Part shown: positions 53,839 to 62,900 of the stretch, piece by piece
Layout: each line of letters starts with the position of its first letter
Numbering within the stretch: the first letter of the stretch is position 1
Origin: GW2011-AR15 sp964428335
GTDB lineage: Archaea; Nanobdellota; Nanobdellia; Woesearchaeales; GW2011-AR15
Assembly: GCA_964428335.1 (NCBI GenBank)
Contig: CAYRXW010000009.1
Location: 11,245 to 75,244, forward strand
Direction: 5' to 3'
Length of the DNA: 64,000 bases
The notes under the pieces: model-generated
Database searches by the model: none
What the model was told of the DNA's origin: nothing
Seen by the model: only the letters and a program-made list of their open reading frames with translations
Position numbers and translations under genes: made by a program

Positions 53839-55275
53839 TTATTGATTAAATGATCGCATTAAGCTTCTTCCAAGAACCCTTAATTTCCTAATAAAGTAAA
53901 AAAAATGTCTCCAATTCACATTCAGATTTCTGATAGAATAATAAGACTGAAGCATCATGCCATACGCTTTTATCTTAGACAAGTCATCTTTGGTTATGCC
54001 TGGCAAATTTAGTATCATTTCTTCAGGATTAAAACTAGTGCTTTCAGAATTTTTTATCAATCCATACTTCTTAGCTATGGTATATGTTCCACTACCTGGC
54101 ATTGGAACTGCAAATCCCCAGGACATGTAGTCTATATATCTTTTCTTAAGCAGGTAATTAGCATATTTTAGGGTTTTTTTGCAATCTGATACGGATTCAT
54201 AACACAATTTGTTATTTTCTTCCCAAATGTTAAAAATCATGAAAAAACCACCAATCTTGATATTAAATTCCTTAATTAGCCTGCATGCCTCTTCAACCTG
54301 CTTAACTTCAAACCCTTTTTTTACGCCTTTTAAGGTTGCGTCATTGGCGCTTTCAATCCCAAAATGCACAAACCATGTTCCTATCTCTTTTAATAATCCA
54401 ACAAACTCTCTATCCAGATTATCCACTCTTAAAAGGCACTTAAATGAAAAGTTTTTCAGATTTAGTTTTTTTATATGTGTGCAAACTTCTTTTGCCCAGG
54501 TAAGGTTTACATTAAAGTAATCCGAATAATCATAAATTTCCTTTATACCATAATTATCGTAAAGAAATTTAATTTCCTGTGCAATCAAATTTGGACTGCG
54601 CAACCTAAACTTTAACTTTTGATTTCTCCAGACAGGATTTGAACAGAAAATGCAACTTTGCGGGCAACCCCTGTATGAAACTATAAACATTTCAGGAGAT
54701 CGTTTTTGATAAAAATAACCTATATATTCATTCAAATTTATAAGCTCCCATGCCGGAAAAGGAATTGTGTCAAGGTCTTTAATAAGCTCTCTTGCATTGG
54801 TATTTTTTTCTTTTCCTCTTGAGAGATAAGCTATTCCATCTATATTATCCAGGCCTTGAAAAATTCCTTTTGGTAGCATAAAGCTATCAATCAGTTCAGA
54901 AAATGTCTTTTCACCTTCCCCAATGACCACAATATCTGCACCAGCTTTTAAGAACTCTTCTGGTGCAAGAGAGGGATAATTTCCACCCGCAATAATCTTT
55001 GAATTCGGTAAAACTCGCTTTATCCTTGGCAATAATCTCCTGAACAGGTCAAATGAATAATGGGAAACTGAAAATGCAATGATATCCGGAGAGAAAGACT
55101 GCAACTTGCTTAAGTACTTCTCAATAGTTAGATTAGATTCAAAATATTTGAAAGCTATTTCCTTGCAGGAATATTTTCTTGCATAAGAAGCCAGATAAAG
55201 CAAGGCTATATTTGGGAAAAAAGAATACTGTGCTATAGGTCCTGGTACTGTTGAAAGAGCTATTTTTATTTGCAT
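53839..55275 (-). CDS. B12-binding radical SAM protein
   Basis: 478 residues. Cobalamin-binding N-terminal part (AFSVSHYSFD, AGGNYPS, VVIGEGEKTF), radical SAM core CPQSCIFC (C204, C208, C211) and a C-terminal YYSIRNLN helix region. Third COG1032-type enzyme in the glycan region, but with a distinct C-terminal half from the other two. Confidence 0.9.
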   Translation of the reverse strand: MQIKIALSTVPGPIAQYSFFPNIALLYLASYARKYSCKEIAFKYFESNLTIEKYLSKLQSFSPDIIAFSVSHYSFDLFRRLLPRIKRVLPNSKIIAGGNYPSLAPEEFLKAGADIVVIGEGEKTFSELIDSFMLPKGIFQGLDNIDGIAYLSRGKEKNTNARELIKDLDTIPFPAWELINLNEYIGYFYQKRSPEMFIVSYRGCPQSCIFCSNPVWRNQKLKFRLRSPNLIAQEIKFLYDNYGIKEIYDYSDYFNVNLTWAKEVCTHIKKLNLKNFSFKCLLRVDNLDREFVGLLKEIGTWFVHFGIESANDATLKGVKKGFEVKQVEEACRLIKEFNIKIGGFFMIFNIWEENNKLCYESVSDCKKTLKYANYLLKKRYIDYMSWGFAVPMPGSGTYTIAKKYGLIKNSESTSFNPEEMILNLPGITKDDLSKIKAYGMMLQSYYSIRNLNVNWRHFFYFIRKLRVLGRSLMRSFNQ

Positions 55276-55309
55276 TTTACAATGATTGGCTTTTTGCTAA
55301 CAAATATGG

Positions 55310-56020
55310 TTATGCAACTGAAAAATAAATTCTCCTGTTTTCTTTTCCTTTATTTATGGCTTCCAAGAATTCAATTTGCCCTATTTCTTTTAGGCTTTTG
55401 ACATGACAGCCACCATCTGCCTGTGCATCGTATCCTTTTATGTCAACTATCCTTAATGTCTTCAAGTCATGCGGAAAACCAATAGCCAGCTTAAATAAGG
55501 TCGGATCACTTTTTGCTTCCTCCATGGACTTATAGTAAACCTCTACAGGCAAATCTTTTGCTATAAGCTCATTTGCTTTTGAAAAACCTTTTTTTATTAA
55601 GTCAACGTCTAGTGTTGGCATATTCATATCAATCCTGCCCTTCTCTGTCGTAAGCTGGTTTCCTGTCATCATTAGGTTAAATTCCCTGTTAAAAACACCG
55701 CTTAAAACATGGGCTGCTGTATGGTACCTCATCAACATATACCTTCTGCTCCAGTCGATTTTGCCATGAACTTTGTCTCCTGTATTCAATCCTTCAGAAT
55801 CTAATTCATGGCTTATTTCTCCGTTAAATTTTCCAGTAAAAATGACCTTAAATTCCTTTCCGTCAGCCAGCCTTTTTATTATTCCTATATCAAACTCAAC
55901 CCCACCACCATTTGGGAAGAAAGCTGTTTCATTAAGAACTGCAAACTTCCCGTTTGCTGATTTTACAACAGATTCAAATTCTTTTAAATAGGAATCATCC
56001 ATATAGAGTGCGTTATTCAT
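55310..56020 (-). CDS. alaX: AlaX-type alanyl-tRNA editing protein
   Basis: 236 residues, medium-length AlaX type. It hydrolyses mischarged Ser- or Gly-tRNA(Ala). Motifs: N-terminal ETAFFPNGGG (31-40), the zinc-binding HTAAH (H100, H104), and a C-terminal ADGGCHVKSL (201-210) in place of the usual GGTHV. No full AlaRS gene in this window. Confidence 0.9.
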   Translation of the reverse strand: MNNALYMDDSYLKEFESVVKSANGKFAVLNETAFFPNGGGVEFDIGIIKRLADGKEFKVIFTGKFNGEISHELDSEGLNTGDKVHGKIDWSRRYMLMRYHTAAHVLSGVFNREFNLMMTGNQLTTEKGRIDMNMPTLDVDLIKKGFSKANELIAKDLPVEVYYKSMEEAKSDPTLFKLAIGFPHDLKTLRIVDIKGYDAQADGGCHVKSLKEIGQIEFLEAINKGKENRRIYFSVA

Positions 56021-56063
56021 TGCAAATCACGTGTTTTCATAAAGGAGTTATGATTTAAAATTA

Positions 56064-56327
56064 TTATCTTTTTTTCAGATATCCTGAATTTGGCTCAAAT
56101 ATTATCCTTTCTGCTATAAGCTTATCAATAATCTCCTGCGTTTCAGTCTCAGTAAAGCCCCTTTCCTTAGCCTCTATCAAGACCTGTTCCTTCTGGACAA
56201 GGTTCCTTGGGCCTGATGTAAGCTCGTTTATCAATGAAAGGAACTCTATTTTCCTGTCTGTCTTCTGTTCCTGCCTGAGCTTTTGCTGAAGCATATTTTG
56301 GTATTCAATTAAGCTTTTAAAGTCCAT
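56064..56327 (-). CDS. Small winged-helix protein, resembling the MCM C-terminal domain
   Basis: 87 residues. The N-terminal half is a helical, probably coiled-coil segment (residues 5-35). The C-terminal half reads like the winged helix at the end of archaeal MCM: KEQVLIEAKERGFTETETQE and then IIFEPNSGYLKK. It may be a free-standing MCM-tail-like DNA-binding or protein-binding module. The AlaX gene downstream is on the same strand (43-base gap). Confidence 0.65.
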   Translation of the reverse strand: MDFKSLIEYQNMLQQKLRQEQKTDRKIEFLSLINELTSGPRNLVQKEQVLIEAKERGFTETETQEIIDKLIAERIIFEPNSGYLKKR

Positions 56328-56435
56328 CGAGAATAAATATAGGAAGTAGATATATAAATATTACTGGGAAAAATGGAATTTACTGTCTTTTGCTGATTAG
56401 AAAATATTATTAACCACTGCATATAAATCTAAATT

Positions 56436-57533
56436 ATGGATGCATTTGATATTGCAAAAAGGGATTTAAGGTCGTGTTATGGCGAACAGGGTATTTTTGC
56501 TGGGCTTAACCATTTTAAGGATTATTGGGCAAGGGATTCTTTTTTTGCATCGTTTGGCGCACTAGAAACTGGAGACATAGAGGTTGTAAGAAAAAACCTT
56601 GAACTTTTCATGTCATATTCCATCAAGGGACAGCTTCCATTAAGGGTTGGCAGAAGAACCTATGAGATTGCAATTTCAAAACTTGGGAAAAGAAAGCCAA
56701 TTTATACAACTGACAAAACCAATAAACCTAGTGTTGACCAAAACTCGCTTTTTATTTCAGTCCTAAAGGAATACACAAAAAAAGCAGGGCTGCAGATTGT
56801 TAAAGACAATAAAGAGAAAATAAAAGCTATAATGGACTGGAATTTTAAGCTGGACATAGACAACGACCTGCTGATCGAGGAAACAGAATATGGCAATTGG
56901 GCAGATTCGCTTAAGAAAAAAGGAAAAGTCCTTTATTCAAATGTCTGCCATATTTATGCATTAAAATGCATGTCTGATTTAGGCTTTAAAGAATACCTTC
57001 CAAAGTACAAAGAGGCAAAAAAAAGGCTGAATGAGCTTTTCTGGTCAGGGGAACATTATATAGACTGGATAGATGAAGAAAAACATTATAATTATTTTTC
57101 AACTGATGGAAATTTTCTTGCTATACTTCTTGGGATAGCAGATGAAAAAAAAGCCATGCATATTGAAGAGGCTTCCCACATCTTTGACATACACGATGTG
57201 CCGTCAAGATGCGTTCACCCAGAATTTCCAAAAGATTATGCTTATTTCCCATTAAGATTAGCTGGACTTGGAGACTATCATAACGGGCTTTCCTGGATTT
57301 GGCTTGGCTGCATAAATGCACTAGCTAAACACCAAATTGGCATGGAAAAGGAAGCAAAAGAACTGATGCACAGAATTTCAAAACTGATTGAACAATATGG
57401 CTATGTATATGAAGTTTATACTAAAGAAGGAAAACCTGTAAACAGGTTATTTTATAGGGCTGAATTTCCCTTTGCATGGTCTTCTGGAATGTTTGTCTAT
57501 GCACACCTCAAGATATATGGAAATAGAAACTAA
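56436..57533 (+). CDS. Amylo-alpha-1,6-glucosidase-like (alpha/alpha)6 protein
   Basis: 365 residues without signal peptide. (alpha/alpha)6 barrel motifs: HFKDYWARDSFFASFGAL (about 27-44), PSVDQNSLFISVLKEYTK (about 95-112), EETEYGNWADSLK and WSSGMFVYAHL near the C-terminus (about 348-358). Resembles bacterial/archaeal debranching-type GH133/GH63-like glucosidases, catalytic domain only. Cytoplasmic degradation of an alpha-glucan or glycan is likely. Confidence 0.75.
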   Translation: MDAFDIAKRDLRSCYGEQGIFAGLNHFKDYWARDSFFASFGALETGDIEVVRKNLELFMSYSIKGQLPLRVGRRTYEIAISKLGKRKPIYTTDKTNKPSVDQNSLFISVLKEYTKKAGLQIVKDNKEKIKAIMDWNFKLDIDNDLLIEETEYGNWADSLKKKGKVLYSNVCHIYALKCMSDLGFKEYLPKYKEAKKRLNELFWSGEHYIDWIDEEKHYNYFSTDGNFLAILLGIADEKKAMHIEEASHIFDIHDVPSRCVHPEFPKDYAYFPLRLAGLGDYHNGLSWIWLGCINALAKHQIGMEKEAKELMHRISKLIEQYGYVYEVYTKEGKPVNRLFYRAEFPFAWSSGMFVYAHLKIYGNRN

Positions 57534-57572
57534 AACTAAGCTATTCTAAAAAAATAAACAATAAAAAAAGTT

Positions 57573-58406
57573 TTATTTAAAAATCAAAAGCAAAAGTATT
57601 ATCAGGCATAATACTACAATTACTGCAACCCATATCCAGTTTCCTAAAAGGAAATTAAGCAAAAATCCACGTTCATTTGAAACAACCTGGAAATAATAGG
57701 TCTTTGAATAAGCAATTCCGCCTTTTCCATCTTCTGCATTAAAGGTTACTTTTTCAGCCCCTGTATAATGCCATTTTGGCTTGATTTCTGCCTTATCCCC
57801 TTTTATTGTTACATCCAGGCTGCTTGCTTTTGCATCATATGTCAATGAATCCTCATCTGGATCATAAAACATGTCCCCTAAGTCAACCACATAAGTGTTT
57901 CCCTGTATAATCCTGACATAAGCTGCTGAGCCACATACTGTTGAATTGTAATAATATAGGCAGTTATTTTCGCTTACTGGCTGGCTGCCTGATATATGTA
58001 AAAGCAAAGGCAATACTGCTTTTTCTTCATCTGTCTCAATAACAACCTTAGGATTGATTGTGCCAATAACGCTGCAATCAGGCTTTAATTTAACCTGGAT
58101 TAATTTAAGGTCATTCTCTCCCATGATTAATGAGTTTGAGTAATATGCGATTCCTTTAAAATCCTCAATATTAAGCCTAAAAACCTGGCTTTCACCGTAA
58201 TTTTTAAGCTTGAATGAGAAATCTGCTTCCCCGCATGAATCTATTGACTTTTCACTTGCAACAGGCTCGATATAAAAGCCTTCTGGGCTATTTTGAGGTG
58301 CGCTGCTAACATAGTACTTATTTACATAAAAAACGTGTGATTCTGAAGCGTAAGCTAAAGAAATGATCATGAGAAATATACTGAATAACATCAAAGTCTT
58401 TTTCAT
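57573..58406 (-). CDS. Secreted, C-terminally anchored surface protein
   Basis: 277 residues from ATG 58406 (MKKTLMLFSIFLMII). Signal peptide (1-19), two beta-sandwich regions, the second cadherin-like (DPDEDSLTYDAKASSLDVTI, then FNAEDGKGG), and a C-terminal membrane helix (about 255-276) ending in FK. No catalytic motif. Same strand as the next two surface-protein genes; probably part of the cell envelope. Confidence 0.78.
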   Translation of the reverse strand: MKKTLMLFSIFLMIISLAYASESHVFYVNKYYVSSAPQNSPEGFYIEPVASEKSIDSCGEADFSFKLKNYGESQVFRLNIEDFKGIAYYSNSLIMGENDLKLIQVKLKPDCSVIGTINPKVVIETDEEKAVLPLLLHISGSQPVSENNCLYYYNSTVCGSAAYVRIIQGNTYVVDLGDMFYDPDEDSLTYDAKASSLDVTIKGDKAEIKPKWHYTGAEKVTFNAEDGKGGIAYSKTYYFQVVSNERGFLLNFLLGNWIWVAVIVVLCLIILLLLIFK

Positions 58407-58473
58407 TTTAGGCCCCCACAAACCTATTATTTAAGGTTATATATGAATATAAAATATTAAATAAATAAAAAAA

Positions 58474-59832
58474 TTAATAATATGTCTGGCCTTCCTTTTC
58501 TTCAGGCTCATCATTTCCTTTTAGCTTGTTGAATCCTACGATTAATCCTAGGATTATTAACAAAACTACAAGTACAACAAGGCCTATTTCTAGTGCGCCT
58601 TTCATGTTGCCGAAATCAAATGATGATTCCTTTTCGCCGGCTACGACATTTGCTGTCAATGCAATCTGCTTTGAGTCTCCCTGTGTTTCAACACTTACCA
58701 TGAAAACTTTCTCTCCTGGCTGTGCATCTTCTTTTGGTGAGACGTACATATAGATTGTCTTTGTTTCCCCTGATTTAACTAGGACAAAAGCTCCTGGGTC
58801 CATCCTGTATGTTGCCCATGAATCAAGTCCTGATACTTTCAGTTCGTATGACCTGTCTGTTGCTCCATTGTTCTGTAGGATGATTGGGTAAACATTTCCT
58901 GTTGTTCCAACTACTACATCCTGCCTTCCTGGAACTGTGACAACTGTCTTATCAGCTTTGCTGTCTGTGTTTCCGTTTGCAACCTCACAGTCTTCTCCTG
59001 CTGTTACTTTGATTGTCTCTTCTTTTGAGACTTCTTCATCGCCATCTGCAAAGAAAACTGTTGCTTTAACAACATATGTTCCTTCTTCAGCGCATGTTGG
59101 TATCCTTAAGAACATGTCTTCTGATGTTGTTGATTCATCTTCTTCAAGTTCGTCGATGTATTCTGTTGCTTCTAGGCCTAAGGCTGGCATTGATACTTCA
59201 ATCTTTAGTGATTCTTCTGTACCTTCTCCCATGTTCCTTACCCTAACTGAGGTGAATAGGCCTCTTCCAGCTACAACGCTTGAGCTTGGGTCCAAAACAA
59301 TATCCTGGATTACAACTGAGTCTCTCTGTGCTTCAACTTTTAGGTTGTATGCCCTTGAAAATGAGGTGTGGAACTTATCTGCAATCTCTACTCTTAGCTT
59401 TAGTTCGTCTCCTGTGTCATATTCAAAATCTTCAGGCAATTTTAGCATTAAGGTTTTCTTGTATGAAACATCTGATTCTACGTCAAATGTTGATGTGAAA
59501 TCCATAACATCATCCTTGTGTGTTGTGCTTCTGTGATATCCTGCAAGGTATGCAAATATCTGGACATCTTCAGCATCCTGATTTGATGTGAATTCAATCT
59601 CTACTTCAAGTTCTTCGCCCCTATCAAAGGCTTTTAGAACTGTTACATCATTCTTTACTACCCTGTCGTTTACTGATACGACACAGTCAATTACATCTAA
59701 TCCTGGTGTGTTTGCTTCGTCTCCATAACATGGGTTTACTCCGCAAGTACTATTATCTACGGCGAATGCAGCACCCAGTGTCAGAAGAGCTAACACTGCT
59801 GTCATCAAGACAACCATTATTTTACTCTTCAT
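58474..59832 (-). CDS. Putative S-layer-type surface protein (CARDB-like)
   Basis: 452 residues from ATG 59832, with a strong Shine-Dalgarno GGAGG 8 bases upstream. Signal peptide (1-25, ending in GAAFA), acidic beta-rich outer domain with CARDB/APHP-type repeats, one C-terminal membrane helix (about 412-435) and a short basic/acidic tail (NDEPEEKEGQTYY end). Strong RBS and a large AT-rich promoter region suggest high expression. Confidence 0.82.
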   Translation of the reverse strand: MKSKIMVVLMTAVLALLTLGAAFAVDNSTCGVNPCYGDEANTPGLDVIDCVVSVNDRVVKNDVTVLKAFDRGEELEVEIEFTSNQDAEDVQIFAYLAGYHRSTTHKDDVMDFTSTFDVESDVSYKKTLMLKLPEDFEYDTGDELKLRVEIADKFHTSFSRAYNLKVEAQRDSVVIQDIVLDPSSSVVAGRGLFTSVRVRNMGEGTEESLKIEVSMPALGLEATEYIDELEEDESTTSEDMFLRIPTCAEEGTYVVKATVFFADGDEEVSKEETIKVTAGEDCEVANGNTDSKADKTVVTVPGRQDVVVGTTGNVYPIILQNNGATDRSYELKVSGLDSWATYRMDPGAFVLVKSGETKTIYMYVSPKEDAQPGEKVFMVSVETQGDSKQIALTANVVAGEKESSFDFGNMKGALEIGLVVLVVLLIILGLIVGFNKLKGNDEPEEKEGQTYY

Positions 59833-59978
59833 TTTGTTTTCCTCCATTTTATTGTTAGCGAATATGTTTTCCCTCGTAAGTAGGGACTTATATTATAATG
59901 ATAATAAGTGCATATATATAAATCTTTTGTTTTTATTATCACTATGTAGTGAAAACATTAAATTACCACTTAAAAACG

Positions 59979-62900
59979 TCATTTTTGTGGCAATTTAAGC
60001 TCTCTATATACTCCTCTTTTCAAGCTGTCTGTGCTCACTGTAGCTTTTAAATACTCATAACCTTCCATGTCTTTTGGCATGTTAAGCTTGAATATCTTAG
60101 TTACAGTCTCACCTTTTTTGAGCTTTTCTTCAAATCCGACCTGCTTTTCCCCATATCCTGGTATGAAAAGCTGGATTTTGACGTTTTTTAAGGTATTTGA
60201 GTAGGTGTTTGTAACTGAGACGCTCACCAAAAACTCTTCGCCTGGCCTGATTTCTGTCTCGTCATATGCCATATCAACGTAAAGAGCCTGCCTTGGTGCG
60301 TATTTTCCCTTATCTGATGTCTCAGCATCACAATCATCGTCCCTGTCGTTATTCTTTACTTCTTCTGCATCCGGATGCACATCATTGTTCCAGTCGTTAC
60401 AATCTACTGATCCTGGATAGCCGTCTCCGTCCCTGTCTTCATCGCATGCATTCCCAAATCCATCATTATCGCTATCTACCTGGGTTGGGTTGCTTACATA
60501 TGGGCAATTATCAATGTTATCGCATGCCCCGTCTTTATCCATGTCAATGCAGTCATCACAGTACAGGTCATCCTTGTAATCCCTGTCCATGTCTGTAAGC
60601 TCTAAATCTATGTAGCTGCAGGCACCATTTCCGCATGTGTATTGCCTGTATTTCTGGCCTTTTTTAGCGCATTTGTGGCCATTACACTGCCCTAATTCGT
60701 CTTCGCAGTATACACAGTCTTCCACTTCAAACTCATAGCACCCTGAAAGTGTTGAACAGTCAAACTGCTCTAATTCATGGTCATTTCCAACGCAGTATGG
60801 CTGAAGCAAGATGTCCCCTACACACATATCATAGACCTCTCCATCGTTAGCACAGTATAAATACTCGCTGAACTGGCAGCTTTCCTCATCATAAACATAT
60901 TCTTTTGTATAGATGTCCATGTCTGTGAATTCTGTGCATAAATCAGGACCGCACTCTTCAAGTATTGTAACTGAGGAGCCTGCAACACATGTCGCTTGGT
61001 TATTCTCCTCAACACATTCCCTTGTTTCTTCTTCCCTTACAATATTTTCCCCATCGCAGTATTCATTTACTGAATCTGTTCCGCAATCTGTACTTGTCTC
61101 TTCCCTCTGTGTTCTTGTGGCGCATATTCCTGAATTTTCGTTACAGTATCCTATGCTGCATTCTGTTATGCTGCTTACTGAATTATCATTGCAACTGCTT
61201 TCTGTTTCACACTGCTCAAAGACGCAGCTTTCTTCTGAAAGCTTTTCAGTTGTTTTTACTTCTTCACATGTTGCAGTATCCTGAACGCAAACCCCAGTTG
61301 TTACATCCCTATACTCAGCTGATTTTCCTTCCTCGCATGCAAAATATGACTCACTGTAATCAGTAAATGTACAATCGTCTATTTTCCTGAATTCAAGGCA
61401 TGAATCTTCATCTGTGTTTTTACATTCCCAAACACCGTTGTCATTACAATAGTTCCCTTCAGCACCACATTCATTTTCACATGAAAGCCTGTTCTTGAAT
61501 ATTACATCAAGACATTCATCCCCATGCGAAACTTCAACTTCGTACTCTTCCTGATATCCTGTATATGGTTCCCAGCCTTCCTGCATAACTTCTTTCACTA
61601 TGTATATGCCTGGAAGCAGGTTTTCAAACCTGTAGTATCCCTGATTATTTGTTGTCCTTAATTCAATGTAATCATTCCCTTCCTTATACAAAGTAATATC
61701 CCATCCCTGTAAGAAGGAACCATATTCATTTTCTTTATGGCCTTCTATACATCCAAGCTCAATTAAACATTCAGAGGAACATCCATCGCCATCATTATTA
61801 TTTCCATCATCGCACTGTTCTCCGTTGTTTATAACGTTGTCTCCGCAATAGTTTAATGTACATAGATTTGAGCACGCATCGTTATTGTTCTCATTTCCAT
61901 CGTCACATTCTTCTTCGTTATTAACTATTTCATCCCCGCAGTAGTTCTGCTGGCATGTGTTTGAACATGTATCGTAGTCATTATCATTGCCATCATCGCA
62001 TTCTTCATTTTCATTATTGTTGTCAATGCCATCTCCACAGTACTCTACGACACATTGTGAACTGCAGCCATCTTTGTTTTCTAAGTTGCCATCATCGCAC
62101 TGCTCTCCTTCCTCTACTTCTCCGTTGCCACATACAATTGGGCAAACTACTAAAGTCTCTTCTTCTACGCAGTCCCATCTGTCTGTCTCTGCTGACCAGA
62201 CACATACCTTGTTCACCAAATGCTCATCGCATACTGCATCTTCGTTGACTTTCATTTTTATGTCAACTGTATGCTCTTCACCTGGTTCTACTGTCTCAAA
62301 GTTCCATAAGTTATTTCCTACCCATGGTGCTGGCTCTGAACTTACAAAAGTAGTATATGAATCATAATATTCTTTTAGCTGCACTCCGCCACCTGTGCAG
62401 TCTCTTGTACCTACATTCTTTAGGTAAATATGATAATATAGGTAATCTCCTGGTTCCACTGGATCTGGATTATCTGATTTTGTCAATTCAAATTCACAGT
62501 AATTTATTGTGCATTCGTTTGAACACTCATCTGTGTTGTTATCATTACCATCATCGCATTCTTCGTTTTCCTGTACTATCCCATCTCCGCAATATTCAAT
62601 GTTACATTCTGATGAGCATCCATCTCCATCATCATTATTGCCATCATCGCATGCTTCATTTGCATCAATTATATTGTCTCCACAATAAGGTAATGTACAA
62701 TCATTCCTGCATGAATCAGCATTATTTTCATTGCCATCGTCGCACTGCTCTCCTTCCTCTACTTCTCCGTTGCCACATACAATTGGGCAAACTACTAAAG
62801 TCTCTTCTTCTACGCAGTCCCATCTGTCTGTCTCTGCTGACCAGACACATACCTTGTTCACCAAATGCTCATCGCATACTGCATCTTCGTTGACTTTCAT

